Assembly (NCBI RefSeq): GCF_000024205.1
Contig: NC_013216.1
Location: 4,340,001 to 4,404,000, forward strand
From: Desulfofarcimen acetoxidans DSM 771
GTDB lineage: Bacteria; Bacillota; Desulfotomaculia; Desulfotomaculales; Desulfofarciminaceae
Direction of reading: 5' to 3'
Length of the DNA stretch: 64,000 nucleotides
How positions within the stretch are numbered: position 1 is the stretch's first letter; each line of letters starts with the position of its first letter. The notes beneath the pieces were generated by a model that saw nothing but the letters and a program-made list of their open reading frames with translations, ran no database searches and was not told where the DNA came from. The position numbers and the translations under genes were made by a program. Below, piece by piece: positions 22,032-31,962 of this stretch.

Positions 22032-22061
22032 TTGACAGATAAAATAAGCTTATAGTAAAAT
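22032..22061 (+). promoter_or_regulatory. Promoter of the pab operon
   Basis: A perfect -35 TTGACA (22032-22037) and a -10 TAAAAT (22056-22061) are separated by 18 nt. Transcription would start near 22069, leaving a leader of about 165 nt before pabA. Confidence 0.7.
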
Positions 22062-22091
22062 GTAATTAGATTTTTCTGAAAATTATATGCT

Positions 22092-22153
22092 TAGTTGAGC
22101 TTAGATCAGTTGAGATGAGAGAAGATGAGACGACTCGGAGAACGCGGAGTGAG
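22092..22153 (+). promoter_or_regulatory. Candidate TRAP (MtrB) binding site in the pab leader
   Basis: Eight NAG triplets lie at an exact 5-nt period: TAG 22092, GAG 22097, TAG 22102, CAG 22107, GAG 22112, GAG 22117, AAG 22122, GAG 22127. Three more GAG triplets follow at 22138, 22147 and 22151, making eleven, the number of subunits in the TRAP ring. TRAP binds (G/U)AG triplets separated by two nucleotides when tryptophan is bound and, in Bacillus, also controls pabA. The array is followed directly by a terminator and the pabA gene. Confidence 0.6.
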
Positions 22154-22187
22154 AACCAGCTTATTTGTGCTGGTTTTTTTTATTTTT
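22154..22187 (+). terminator. Intrinsic terminator (attenuator) in the pab leader
   Basis: AACCAGC pairs with GCTGGTT across an eight-base loop and is followed by TTTTTTATTTTTT. It is located 45 nt before the pabA start and directly after the NAG-triplet array, as in a transcription attenuator. Confidence 0.85.
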
Positions 22188-22232
22188 TAAGCCGTTTCTA
22201 TATCTATAAATTTGTTTAAGGAGGGTTCACGC

Positions 22233-22832
22233 ATGCTGGTATTAATAGACAATTATGATTCCTTTGTTTACAACCTTTACCAGTACCTGTGCGAATTGGG
22301 ACAGGAAGTTCTGGTTTTTCGCAATGACAAGGTCACACTGGCACAAATTGAAGCCCTTTCACCTTCTCACATAATCATTTCGCCCGGGCCTTGTTCTCCC
22401 AACGAGGCAGGTATTTCCATGGAGGTTATTTCCTATTTCGCCGGCAGAATTCCTGTGCTGGGGGTTTGTCTGGGACACCAATCCATTGGACAGGTTTTCG
22501 GCGGCAGGGTCCTGCGCTCTCCCCGCATGATGCACGGCAAAACCTCCCGGATCAGACATGACGGGCGCACTGTTTATAAAGACCTGCCCAACCCCATGAC
22601 TACCGCCCGTTACCACTCTCTTATAGTCGAAAAATCAGATCTTCCGCCGGTTCTGGAAATCACTTCGGAAACTTCGGAAGGTGAATTAATGGGGGTAAGA
22701 CACAAAGAATACACAGTGGAGGGTGTGCAATTTCACCCGGAATCAATTTTGACAACCGCCGGCAAAGAGCTGCTGGCTAATTTTTTAGAATTGAAAGGGG
22801 GTCTCTGGCGTGAAAACCCTGCCTTTGCTTAA
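22233..22832 (+). CDS. pabA: Aminodeoxychorismate/anthranilate synthase glutamine amidotransferase
   Basis: 199 residues, class I glutamine amidotransferase. N-terminal [18 protein letters not shown], oxyanion region ISPGPCSP, the catalytic Cys in [10 protein letters not shown] and the His/Glu pair in VQFHPESI are present. It supplies ammonia to PabB; in many Firmicutes the same subunit also serves TrpE, hence the frequent tryptophan control. Start ATG 22233 has AAGGAGGG 9 nt upstream. It overlaps pabB by 23 nt. Confidence 0.92.
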   Translation: MLVLIDNYDSFVYNLYQYLCELGQEVLVFRNDKVTLAQIEALSPSHIIISPGPCSPNEAGISMEVISYFAGRIPVLGVCLGHQSIGQVFGGRVLRSPRMMHGKTSRIRHDGRTVYKDLPNPMTTARYHSLIVEKSDLPPVLEITSETSEGELMGVRHKEYTVEGVQFHPESILTTAGKELLANFLELKGGLWRENPAFA

Positions 22833-24297
22833 AAAAATAGATGTCGCCGCCGACGCGGTTCTCTTGTATGAGCGTTTGCAATCCGGTTCTTATAGTTTTT
22901 TTCTCGATACCGGCATGAAATCACCGGGCCTCGGTCACCATTCTTTTGTAGGCGCAGATCCCTTTTTGCTGTTCGAAACTAAAGACGATCTAATTACGAT
23001 AACCAGCAACGGACGGCGGCAAAACATTACCGGATCTCCTTTAAAGGAATTGAAAAGACTTTTAGCCGAATATCAAATGCCTCCGGTTGACACGGGACTG
23101 CCTTTCAACGGGGGTGCCGTGGGCTTCTTCAGTTACGATTTAGGCAGACAGATAGAAGTTATACCTGACCGGGCCGTGGATGACCTGGAACTGCCCGACT
23201 GCCAACTGGGCTTTTATGATGTCCTGGCAGCCGTCAATCACCTGACCGGGGAAGTATTTGTTGTTTCCACCGGGCTGCCCGAAAAAGACCCGGAACTGGC
23301 TTTCCGCCGGGCGGAAAAAAGACTGGCAGAAACGGAAAAGCTTTTGTGCGGCCCGGAATCTCAAAAGGACGCCCGGCCCGCGCCTGCCGGGATCGCGACA
23401 CCCGGCAGGATTTTTTCCTATCCCGAGCGGCAGGAAATCAGTTTGCCTCAATCCCATTTTACCCAGGAGAGTTATTGTTCCGCAGTACAAAAAGCTATTG
23501 ATTATATTGCCTCAGGCGATATTTTTCAGGTTAACCTGTCCCAGCGCTTCTCTATACGCCAGACCACTGATTCATGGAAACTGTATAAGAAATTGCGGGA
23601 GATTAATCCCGCTCCTTTTGCCGCCTTCCTGTCTTTTGCTGATGTAGAGGTAATAAGCGCTTCCCCCGAACGGTTTTTAAAAGTTACCGGCAAGCAGGTG
23701 GAAACCAGGCCTATTAAAGGGACCAGGCCCAGGGGCAAAACAAAAGCTGAGGATGCTCTTATGCGGCGTGAACTCTGGGAGAGCATCAAGGACAGGGCGG
23801 AACTGGTTATGATTGTGGATATGGAAAGAAACGATCTGGGACGGGTCTGTAAAATAGGCTCGGTAAAGGTGCCCGAGCTTTACCGGCTGGAAGAATACGC
23901 GACCGTATTTCACCTGGTTTCCACGGTAGTCGGCGAACTGCCGGAAGATAAAACCACCATAGATTTACTGGAGGCGGCTTTCCCCGGCGGCTCAATCAGC
24001 GGAGCACCTAAAATCCGCTCCATGGAAATCATTGAAGAACTGGAACCTGTGCGGCGGGGAATCTATACCGGGTCTATCGGCTATATCGGCTTTGACGGGG
24101 ATGCTGACTTGAATATTGTTATTCGCACTATTATCGCCAGGCACGGCCGTTTTTACTTCCAGGTGGGCGGTGGTATTACGGCTGACTCAAATCCTTATGC
24201 CGAGTATATTGAGACGCTGGATAAGGCGAGAGCTTTGATGAAAGCACTGGGATTAGAGGAGAAGGAGGAGTATTCTTGGAGCGTTTCGTCCAGATAA
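22810..24297 (+). CDS. pabB: Aminodeoxychorismate synthase component I
   Basis: 495 residues of the chorismate-binding family. The motif [10 protein letters not shown] has the Lys that marks PabB (TrpE has Ala in this position), and [21 protein letters not shown], and [13 protein letters not shown] follow in order. Makes 4-amino-4-deoxychorismate for folate. GTG start, overlapping pabA. Confidence 0.93.
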   Translation: MKTLPLLKKIDVAADAVLLYERLQSGSYSFFLDTGMKSPGLGHHSFVGADPFLLFETKDDLITITSNGRRQNITGSPLKELKRLLAEYQMPPVDTGLPFNGGAVGFFSYDLGRQIEVIPDRAVDDLELPDCQLGFYDVLAAVNHLTGEVFVVSTGLPEKDPELAFRRAEKRLAETEKLLCGPESQKDARPAPAGIATPGRIFSYPERQEISLPQSHFTQESYCSAVQKAIDYIASGDIFQVNLSQRFSIRQTTDSWKLYKKLREINPAPFAAFLSFADVEVISASPERFLKVTGKQVETRPIKGTRPRGKTKAEDALMRRELWESIKDRAELVMIVDMERNDLGRVCKIGSVKVPELYRLEEYATVFHLVSTVVGELPEDKTTIDLLEAAFPGGSISGAPKIRSMEIIEELEPVRRGIYTGSIGYIGFDGDADLNIVIRTIIARHGRFYFQVGGGITADSNPYAEYIETLDKARALMKALGLEEKEEYSWSVSSR

Positions 24298-25178
24298 GCA
24301 GCACTCAGGATACCGGGCAACCGCCCGCCGCTCAAAAAACACCCGGTGATACAACTTATGTCTGCTGCAACGGTGAAATTATTCCGGCAGAAGCAGCTTC
24401 ACTGCCGGCAGCAGACAGGGGCTTACTTTATGGCTACGGGCTTTTTGAAACTTTCATGGTTAAAAAGGGCCGGGCGGTTTTTGTTGAGGAACACCTGCAG
24501 AGACTGAGCAGCTCCGCGCCTAAACTCGGTCTCTTATTATCGGAAGAAGACTGTCAAACCGGAATCATTAACGGTATAAACAGAGTTATAGAAAAGAACT
24601 GTTTACAGGAGGGCAGTCTGCGTTTGACGGTTACTGCGGGCTCGGAAAGCGAACGCAGGCCCGGTATACTTATAACCGTTAAAAAAGCCCCGGCATATCG
24701 CAGCGAGCATTACCAACAGGGATTTCGGGCCGGTTTTCTGAAAAACCCGAGGAACGAGCGCTCTCCCCTGGTTTATCTTAAGTCTCTCAACTATTTGGAG
24801 AACCTTTTAGGAAGACAGGAGGCTATATCCAGCAACTGGAATGAAGGATTATTTCTAAACACTCACGGATGTCTTGCCGAGGGAACTGTCAGCAATATCT
24901 TTTTGGTAACCGGGGATAAAGAGCTGGTTACTCCTCACGTCTCTTCCGGCCTGCTGCCCGGAGTTATGAGGGCTAAAGTGCTGCGGAAAGCCGCTGCCGC
25001 CGGCTATCGCTGCCGGGAAAGGGCTGTACTGCCGGAGGAGTTGTTTTCGGCCAAAGAGTGTTTTCTGACTAACTCGCTGATGGTGGTCATGCCCCTGGTG
25101 GAAGTGGACGGGAAAAGCATCGGAGACGGTAAACCGGGTCAAGCAACCGGAGAGATCAGGGCTGGGCTGGAGATTTGA
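24276..25178 (+). CDS. pabC: Aminodeoxychorismate lyase (class IV aminotransferase fold)
   Basis: 300 residues. PLP enzyme that releases pyruvate to give p-aminobenzoate. The PLP-Lys is in LVYLKSLNYLENLL, the ADRGLLYGYGLFETF and GCLAEGTVSNIFLV motifs are typical. Start is TTG 24276 with GGAGAAGGAGG upstream and it overlaps pabB by 22 nt. D-amino-acid or branched-chain aminotransferases share the fold, but the operon position settles the call. Confidence 0.88.
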   Translation: MERFVQISSTQDTGQPPAAQKTPGDTTYVCCNGEIIPAEAASLPAADRGLLYGYGLFETFMVKKGRAVFVEEHLQRLSSSAPKLGLLLSEEDCQTGIINGINRVIEKNCLQEGSLRLTVTAGSESERRPGILITVKKAPAYRSEHYQQGFRAGFLKNPRNERSPLVYLKSLNYLENLLGRQEAISSNWNEGLFLNTHGCLAEGTVSNIFLVTGDKELVTPHVSSGLLPGVMRAKVLRKAAAAGYRCRERAVLPEELFSAKECFLTNSLMVVMPLVEVDGKSIGDGKPGQATGEIRAGLEI

Positions 25179-25210
25179 AGCGGTTAATTACCAGAGATTT
25201 TCAAATCAAA

Positions 25211-25238
25211 CCCTCTCTTACTGCAGAGGTTTTATTTA
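25211..25238 (+). terminator. Terminator of the pab operon
   Basis: CCTCT pairs with AGAGG over an eight-base loop and is followed by TTTTATTT, about 30 nt after the pabC stop. Confidence 0.65.
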
Positions 25239-25326
25239 GAACTCTTAGGCTGTTCGCAGCAGCTTAAGGGTCTGTTGTATTCTCATATTCCCTCTTACCA
25301 CATTTTTCCGCTGTTTTGTCTGACTT

Positions 25327-26430
25327 TCAGTTAATATCCTCTAACTTTAGACACTGATACCTTTCGCCCAACTTATATGAGGTTATTCTCTTTGTTCCGC
25401 TGGCCGGTTGCAGCAATCCTATTTCTAACCAATCTTTAACCCATTCCTGCATAGTTCTCTTAGTTACTTCGAACCATTCAGCCATCACAGCCAGCGTTAA
25501 AGGACGATCCTCGAAGCGCAAAGCTAAGTGCAAAAGTTTAATTTCCTTTTTCGAAAGCTCCAAAAGTTTTCCTTGTGATGCCTCATGCAAACGATTTGCC
25601 GTATTAGCTATGTTTTCGTATGCTTCAGCCATTGTATTGAGAAAGAAAATAATCCAGGGCGTTAAGTCAGCATCATTGCGGCCATTATAATACTCCACCG
25701 GCAACCCCATTTGTAAGCTGCCATAATACAGTTGTATATTTTTTACATAGTATTCTTCGACCGTGAAATAACCGCTTAGATCATAACCACCTTGCATTAA
25801 GATAAATAAAGCCAGTGCCCTTGCCAACCGCCCATTTCCATCATCAAAAGGATGTATAGTTACCAGCTGGTATGTGGCAACAGCAGCCTTTACAGGTGTA
25901 GGCAATGAATGATCGGTATTAATCCAGATTACTAACTCAGCCATTAACTTTGGAACATCCTCGTATGCCGGTGGGATATAATCTATCTCACCAGTAACAT
26001 TATCCCGCACACAAAACAAATAACCCGGCGGTGTTGCCACTCTGTACTCACTCAACTTTCCTCTTCGGCCCGGGCCTCTCACCTCTATAATCCGGTGTAA
26101 ACGCTTAATAAAATCTTCACTGATTATTTTTATTTTAACTGATTTATTTAAGAAAATAAGAGCCCGCCAATAATTTCTCACCTCCTGGGCATAACGGCTT
26201 TCAGTTTCACCCGGACGTTGTTTAATAACACTTTCTACTTCTCCTATTGTTAAAGGATTTCCCTCAATTGCCGTTGAGTAGTGAGTACTTTTTAATCTTG
26301 CCCGGAATTTTATATCTTTTTCAATATGTAACGGTATTTGTTTGCCTGTTATTGAGCCACGCAGATATTCAATTTTTGATAGCAGTGAAATTATCTCCGG
26401 AGTAAAGCTAAACTTTGGTTTATATGGCAT
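25327..26430 (-). CDS. Fic-domain protein (probable AMPylase) with N-terminal inhibitory motif
   Basis: 367 residues. The Fic core has HPFDDGNGRLAR beginning at H193, the canonical active site for transfer of AMP to a hydroxyl of a target protein. An N-terminal S-x3-E-G motif (S52 to G57, STAIEG) is the class II inhibitory helix that occupies the ATP site. A C-terminal winged-helix-like part (about 290-367; LAVMAEWFEVTKRTMQEWVKDW) is common in this Fic subgroup. Start ATG 26430 has GAGGTGA upstream. No antitoxin gene is adjacent, consistent with self-inhibition. Confidence 0.88.
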   Translation of the reverse strand: MPYKPKFSFTPEIISLLSKIEYLRGSITGKQIPLHIEKDIKFRARLKSTHYSTAIEGNPLTIGEVESVIKQRPGETESRYAQEVRNYWRALIFLNKSVKIKIISEDFIKRLHRIIEVRGPGRRGKLSEYRVATPPGYLFCVRDNVTGEIDYIPPAYEDVPKLMAELVIWINTDHSLPTPVKAAVATYQLVTIHPFDDGNGRLARALALFILMQGGYDLSGYFTVEEYYVKNIQLYYGSLQMGLPVEYYNGRNDADLTPWIIFFLNTMAEAYENIANTANRLHEASQGKLLELSKKEIKLLHLALRFEDRPLTLAVMAEWFEVTKRTMQEWVKDWLEIGLLQPASGTKRITSYKLGERYQCLKLEDIN

Positions 26431-26557
26431 CGTTATCACCTCACCATAACCATACCATAATCTATTAATTTCTGCAATATATTTCTTTTATTCATTTCCG
26501 CTAATAAAACACAAAGGCAACCCCAAATGTTCCAACAATGCTTCTAAGGGTAGTTAG

Positions 26558-27670
26558 TCACATTTTATGTTTGGTTCCTTTGACATAAACACCACCGATA
26601 AGGTGTATAAAGGGGATATAACAGGCAATATACGTTAGAACAAGAGTAATCACCGCAACAGCCATAAACAAACCGAACATGCCTGCTTTACCCTGCCATA
26701 GGAAAGGCATCCCGCTTCGTAAAAGCAGAAGCTGGTCCAATACCAACGGGTGAAGCAGATAAAGGAGAAAGGATTGGGCAGACAGCCGGTTTACCGTTTT
26801 ATCCAAATCTATGGTTGCAAATACTCTGCTCTTCCCTATCCGGATGACCTTTTTCATAGCTTTGAACCGGACAGCCAGCCCATAAAAGAAAAAATAAGCT
26901 GACAGTGAGTAAAGCATAATGGATGGCTTAACAGAGGAATCACCCGTCTTTGTCCGGCTGCTGTCCACCAGCAAAAGCGACAGGCCTGCCAGCCAGATAA
27001 CAACGCAAAGTATCCCCTTGCCCCGTAAAAAGCTTTGCCATTCTTTCACTGCAGCCAGATACATGCCCAGGACAAAATAAAACAACCAGAGAGGAAACAG
27101 GCTAACATACGGTATACCTATATCCGGCAGCGTAATGATTTTTATTTGATGCAAATAGATACCGGCCTGGGACAGCAGTGTGAGAAAAAACGTTAAACCA
27201 AGGAAAGACAGGGGCTTTTTTTGCAGCAATCTTCTTAACCACGGATATAAAAGATAGAGCTGAGCAATAATTAAGAGAAAGTACAGGTGATAATACCCGG
27301 TGCCGCACAAAAGCTGCCGGCTCAGCAACAGCAGCCGGTCAGGCTGCAACAAAGCACCCCAACCGGAAACCCGAAAAAACTCCCGCCAGGCATACAGAGA
27401 ATAAAACAATGACCAAAAAACATAGGGCCACAAGATTTTACCCAGGCGCCGCCGCCAGAAACCGCTGCTGGAATAATCCCGCCCGGAACCGCTATGATAC
27501 ACAGCAAACCCTGACAGAATAATAAACAGAGGTACCGCATAGCGCACAACCTGATTTAAAACAAAGGCTGCTCTGCTGTTTACCGTGTAACCGCTCGTTA
27601 TATGAATGGCAATAACCGAAAACGCGGCGAAGACGCGCAAATAGTCTATTTCCCGCAGGCGATGTTTCAT
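26558..27670 (-). CDS. Acyltransferase 3 family membrane protein
   Basis: 370 residues with about ten membrane helices. The N-terminus IDYLRVFAAFSVIAIHI carries the conserved DxLR and catalytic-type His, as in O-acetyltransferases that modify surface polysaccharide, lipid or peptidoglycan. The start overlaps the hyuB stop by 4 nt. The target is unknown, and the operon with hyuAB may be only positional. Confidence 0.85.
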   Translation of the reverse strand: MKHRLREIDYLRVFAAFSVIAIHITSGYTVNSRAAFVLNQVVRYAVPLFIILSGFAVYHSGSGRDYSSSGFWRRRLGKILWPYVFWSLFYSLYAWREFFRVSGWGALLQPDRLLLLSRQLLCGTGYYHLYFLLIIAQLYLLYPWLRRLLQKKPLSFLGLTFFLTLLSQAGIYLHQIKIITLPDIGIPYVSLFPLWLFYFVLGMYLAAVKEWQSFLRGKGILCVVIWLAGLSLLLVDSSRTKTGDSSVKPSIMLYSLSAYFFFYGLAVRFKAMKKVIRIGKSRVFATIDLDKTVNRLSAQSFLLYLLHPLVLDQLLLLRSGMPFLWQGKAGMFGLFMAVAVITLVLTYIACYIPFIHLIGGVYVKGTKHKM

Positions 27671-29409
27671 GGACTGCTTCTCCTTAACTCATCCCTTAAA
27701 AGCTTTGTTGACTCCTCATCCACCACATAACTCTTCGAAATAACCACACCGTAATAATCACGGGCTGCTTTAAAAGAGACCAGACCGTTTAAAACATCCT
27801 GCCGAACTTTGCTCGGATCCCTTTTCAGAGGATTACCGAAACCGCCTCCCCCGGCGGTTTCCAAAACGATTGTGGTATTTGCCGCAACCTGTCCTGTAAA
27901 CTTACCGCCCAAATTGGCCCCATGCTCCGCACTGGCACTGTTTTTTATGGCGTAGCCCGCTCTGCGTCCGGCTAACCCTCCTGACAAACCCCAGGGTGCA
28001 AACACAGCTCTTTCGGTACTCACCGAGACAACAGCCTCAGCGCCCAAAACGGTAATTTCTCTGACTAAACCTGTTCCCCCACGGTATTCACCGGGCCCCC
28101 CCGAATCCGTAAGCAAACCGTATTTTTCTACTCTTAGAGGGTAGTTATTTTCAATTACCTCCACCGGGGTATTGCGCGTGTTGGTCATATGCACATGCAC
28201 CCCATCCATACCGTCCTGATTGTGCTTGGCTCCCTGCCCCCCGCCGTAAGTTTCCACATAAGAGTAATAGCACCCGTTCAGCTTATTGACTCCTCCGATA
28301 GTAAAATTACTCATACTGCCGGTACCGGCCGCAGTAACTTTTTGGGGCACGGCACCGGCCAGGGCGCCTAAAATAACATCTGCCACCCGCTGCGCAGTGT
28401 TAATATTGGCGTGTGCCACAGGTGCCGGGAAGAGTGGATTGACCAGGCTGCCGGCAGGAGTTATTACTTTTATCGGGTAACCAATACCGGCGCTTGAGGG
28501 CAGCCAGGGATCGGCTACCGCCTTGATCGTATAGTAAACACAGGCCATAATTACTCCCCTGGCGGCATTAACCGGGCCGACAGCTTGCGGATCGGTTCCA
28601 CCAAAATCAACAGTCAGGCTGTCCCCTTCCAAGATTAAAGCAACCTTTATTTTTACCGGTTGATCGGTTATACCGTCACCTTCCAGATAGTCTTCATAAC
28701 TGTATACGCCGGAAGGCAAGGCAGACAGGGCGGCCCGCATCCTGCGCTCACCATAGGCAATTATTTCGTTCATATAGTGGTTTAATAATTCCAAACCATA
28801 CCTCGCCCCCAGTTCCTTGAGCCTGATCTCTCCTACCCGGTTGGCGGTCAACTGCGCTTCTATATCGCCGTAAAACTCCTTCGAAGTGCGCACATTGTTG
28901 GCTAAAACATCCAGCAAGTCACGGTTAATCTTATTTTTTTGCATCAGTTTGACCGGAGGTATACGCAGGCCTTCCTGAAAAATTTCCCGTGCGGCGGTTG
29001 ACATGCTGCCCGGCACAGCCCCCCCGACATCAACATGGTGAGCCAGGTTGGCCACTATAGCCAAAGGCTTATCCAAATAATAAACCGGGCTGATCAAACA
29101 AATATCCGGCAGGTGTGAACCGCTGACATAAGGATCATTTATGATTATAGTGTCACCCGGCTCCATTTCCGAAAGGGGAAAGCGTTTTAATACGGCTTGT
29201 ACCACTGTGGGCATTAATCCTAAGTGCAGAGGTATATGCTCGGCCTGGGCAACCAGTTCGCCTTCCGGTGTATACACAGCGGTGGAACAGTCACGGCGAT
29301 CCTTTATGTTGGGAGACAAAGCCGTGCGAATCAGGGTTACGCCCATCTCCTCAGCGACAGACTGCAGGGAATTACGCAGCACCTCCAGTGTTATTGCATC
29401 TATCGTCAT
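27667..29409 (-). CDS. hyuB: Hydantoinase B / oxoprolinase family protein
   Basis: 580 residues, normal for HyuB. Starts with IDAITLEVLRNSLQSVAEEMG, followed by SPNIKDRRDCSTAVY, DPYVSGSHLPDICLI and HHVDVGG, all typical. Works with HyuA in ATP-dependent opening of a cyclic amide (hydantoin or 5-oxoproline type) or related carboxylase reactions. Substrate cannot be told from sequence. Confidence 0.9.
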   Translation of the reverse strand: MTIDAITLEVLRNSLQSVAEEMGVTLIRTALSPNIKDRRDCSTAVYTPEGELVAQAEHIPLHLGLMPTVVQAVLKRFPLSEMEPGDTIIINDPYVSGSHLPDICLISPVYYLDKPLAIVANLAHHVDVGGAVPGSMSTAAREIFQEGLRIPPVKLMQKNKINRDLLDVLANNVRTSKEFYGDIEAQLTANRVGEIRLKELGARYGLELLNHYMNEIIAYGERRMRAALSALPSGVYSYEDYLEGDGITDQPVKIKVALILEGDSLTVDFGGTDPQAVGPVNAARGVIMACVYYTIKAVADPWLPSSAGIGYPIKVITPAGSLVNPLFPAPVAHANINTAQRVADVILGALAGAVPQKVTAAGTGSMSNFTIGGVNKLNGCYYSYVETYGGGQGAKHNQDGMDGVHVHMTNTRNTPVEVIENNYPLRVEKYGLLTDSGGPGEYRGGTGLVREITVLGAEAVVSVSTERAVFAPWGLSGGLAGRRAGYAIKNSASAEHGANLGGKFTGQVAANTTIVLETAGGGGFGNPLKRDPSKVRQDVLNGLVSFKAARDYYGVVISKSYVVDEESTKLLRDELRRSSP

Positions 29410-29498
29410 TTCAACACCTCTTCATTGCAAGTTCAGCCAAATTTGTCTTCGACAATTAGATCTGCTCACGTAAAAATAATAATATAACAACCCCGGAT

Positions 29499-31775
29499 TT
29501 AATTGCCCAGTTCAATAATCAAGTTTCCCCACTTGTCGCACCGCCCCAAATCACCCGGCCAGATTAGAGCTGCAGCATCCGGTTGTTCAATTACTGCCGG
29601 GCCTGTGATAACGGTGTTCCTGCCCAGTACTTGACGGTTATAGACAGGCGTCAAGAGCGGCATGCCGTCAAAAATAACTTCCCTCTGCTCAACGGGCAGG
29701 GGTTCTTTAAAGTCTTCGGGCAGCATAAAGGGGGCAATCTGCGGCAGCTTACCGGTAGCCACCAAACGCAAAGCCACCAGTTGAAGAGGAGTTTCTTTCC
29801 GCTTGAAGCCATAAGTTTTCTCATGCACATAGTGAAACTCTGTCTTCAAAATATTAATATCAGGGCGGCTGATTCTGGCAGGCGCGGCTATAGTTAATTC
29901 ATATGATTGGCCGGCATAACGCAAATCTAAAAATCTTTGCAAAACACAGTCCTGTTCCGCAAAACCTTCAGCCTGCAATTCAGCCAATGCGGTCAAAGCC
30001 AACTCTTTAAAATTAGCATCAAGTTCCTCCGGTTCCAACTCCTCCAGCATAGCCAGCCGTGTTCGTACATAATCATGTCTCACATCGGCAGCCAGCATGC
30101 CAAAAGCAGAATTAACTCCCGGGCAGCGGGGCACCAAAACCTGAGACATCCCCAGCTCGCGAGCCAATTCCACGGCATGAAGCGGGCCGGCACCGCCAAA
30201 AGCTGTCAATACAAACTCCCTGGGATCATAGCCTCTCTGTACGGAAACCACCCTCATAGCCCGCAGCATACCGGCATTTACTACCTGAATTATCCCTTCA
30301 GCAGCTTTTTCCACAGTCAGCTTAAGCGGCTCTGCAATTTTTTCCGCCAGTATTTTCCTCGCCAATTCAAGGTTAAGCAGGCGGTCACCTGCCAGAGCAG
30401 CGTAAGGCCGCAATCGGCCCAGCACTAAATTAGCATCCGTAACAGTAGGCTCATCTCCTCCCAGGCCGTAACAGGCAGGCCCGGGACTTGCTCCCGCACT
30501 CCTCGGTCCAACCCGTAAAGCTCCTCCCGCGTCAATCCAGGCAATACTGCCTCCCCCGGCACCGATAGTGTGAACATCAACCATAGGCAGTCGCAGGGGA
30601 TAGCCACCGATTTCACCTTCGTTAGTATATCTAGGCACCCCATTGTGGATCAAACAAATATCCATACTCGTGCCACCCATGTCTGCCGTGATTAGATTAC
30701 GGCGCCCGGTTATTCGAGACAACCAAACCCCGGCCAATACGCCTCCTGCCGGGCCGCTGAGGACAGTTCTGACTGACTGTTCACGAGCTTGCCTGGCACT
30801 AATTACCCCCCCGTTGGACTGCATTACATAAAACCCACCCTCCAGGCCTGCTCCTGCCAATTGCTGCTCCAATGTCCCTAAATAACGATCAACCTCCGGC
30901 TGCACCAAAGCATTAATTACAGCAGTGGAGGTTCGCTCGTATTCTCTGAACTCGGGCAAAATTTCGGAGGAAAGGGTAACGTTTATTTGAGGAAACCCCG
31001 CATTAAAAAGTTCCTTAACTCTTTGTTCATGAACAGGGTTAATATAGGAATGCAGAAAACTGACAGCTACCGAATCTACTCCCTTTTCCTTGATCTGCTC
31101 AATTATCCTTTGCACTTCCTCTTCCTCTAAGGAAAGATGTACGCCGCCACACGCTAAAATTCTCTCTGTTACTTCAAAAGTCAGGTGACGGGGAATTAAC
31201 GGCTCCGGTTTGATTGCCCAAAAATCATACAGGTGGGGCCTGTTCTGCCTTCCTATATATAATAAATCCCGAAAACCCCTGGTGATCAGCAAAGCTGACC
31301 TGGCGCCAAATCCCTGCAATAAAGCATTGGTGGCCACAGTGGTTCCGTGCAGGAAAAAATTAATATCCATCTCAACAGACTCAAGAAGATTGCCTTTGCG
31401 CAAATCCTTATTGGCTGAAGCGGCGTCCTCCGTGACAGAAGCGCTTATTCCTGAAAAACGCTTGATTAAACGCCCTAGGGAACTCCCTCCGGTTAAGCAA
31501 TCTTTTTGACCGGCAACATCTTTCTGCGATACCTTACCGGTATAGCTTTTTGCATTAATTTCCCCCGAAAGTGCCTGAGAGCCGCTCTCAATGTCGAACA
31601 GTCTTTCTTCAGCCAAACTAATAATCTTTTTTATACCCTTTATAACAGCTTCAGCAGGATCGGCAGGCGTTGAAGACACCTTGGTTGCCAGAAACTCACC
31701 GTTATCCTCTCTTAAGAGACAAAGGTCAGTAAAAGTTCCGCCTGTATCAACTGACAGTTTATATTTTATTCTCAT
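29499..31775 (-). CDS. hyuA: Hydantoinase A / oxoprolinase family protein
   Basis: About 758 residues. The N-terminal DTGGTFTDLCLL and the mid-protein TADMGGTSMDICLI are the two phosphate-binding loops of the actin-like ATPase fold, with VDVHTIGAGGGSIAW between. The start is placed at ATG 31775, preceded by AAAGG; an upstream ATG at 31847 is possible but lacks a site. An insertion of roughly 70 residues after about position 75 (Ser/Lys-rich) is somewhat unusual for the family. Confidence 0.9.
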   Translation of the reverse strand: MRIKYKLSVDTGGTFTDLCLLREDNGEFLATKVSSTPADPAEAVIKGIKKIISLAEERLFDIESGSQALSGEINAKSYTGKVSQKDVAGQKDCLTGGSSLGRLIKRFSGISASVTEDAASANKDLRKGNLLESVEMDINFFLHGTTVATNALLQGFGARSALLITRGFRDLLYIGRQNRPHLYDFWAIKPEPLIPRHLTFEVTERILACGGVHLSLEEEEVQRIIEQIKEKGVDSVAVSFLHSYINPVHEQRVKELFNAGFPQINVTLSSEILPEFREYERTSTAVINALVQPEVDRYLGTLEQQLAGAGLEGGFYVMQSNGGVISARQAREQSVRTVLSGPAGGVLAGVWLSRITGRRNLITADMGGTSMDICLIHNGVPRYTNEGEIGGYPLRLPMVDVHTIGAGGGSIAWIDAGGALRVGPRSAGASPGPACYGLGGDEPTVTDANLVLGRLRPYAALAGDRLLNLELARKILAEKIAEPLKLTVEKAAEGIIQVVNAGMLRAMRVVSVQRGYDPREFVLTAFGGAGPLHAVELARELGMSQVLVPRCPGVNSAFGMLAADVRHDYVRTRLAMLEELEPEELDANFKELALTALAELQAEGFAEQDCVLQRFLDLRYAGQSYELTIAAPARISRPDINILKTEFHYVHEKTYGFKRKETPLQLVALRLVATGKLPQIAPFMLPEDFKEPLPVEQREVIFDGMPLLTPVYNRQVLGRNTVITGPAVIEQPDAAALIWPGDLGRCDKWGNLIIELGN

Positions 31776-31860
31776 ATAAATCGAACCTTTCTCCATAAAA
31801 ACTCGTAACCTGGCCTCAATTCTATAATCAGCCAGGCATGAGGTCAATATTCATTTTTTA

Positions 31861-31901
31861 GCAGCACGTTTCGGAAAGAAAAGTTTTCGGCTGTGCTGCC
31901 C
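31861..31901. repeat. Inverted repeat upstream of hyuA
   Basis: GCAGCAC and GTGCTGC are 7-bp arms around a 27-nt spacer. There is no T-run. The site lies between the DUF3298 gene and hyuA and may be an operator or a weak leader hairpin. Confidence 0.3.
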
Positions 31902-31962
31902 ATAATTGATTCTGGAAATGCTTTTATTGTGGACACAGCCGCATCTCAACAATTAATAGGAA

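Noticed and set aside
22040-22165. Pairing of AATAAGCT (22041) with AGCTTATT in the terminator loop as an antiterminator
   Set aside because: The upstream partner lies between the -35 and -10 boxes and would not be in the transcript from that promoter.
22810-24297. Anthranilate synthase (trpE) instead of pabB
   Set aside because: The PIKGT motif with Lys marks aminodeoxychorismate synthase, and pabC follows directly.
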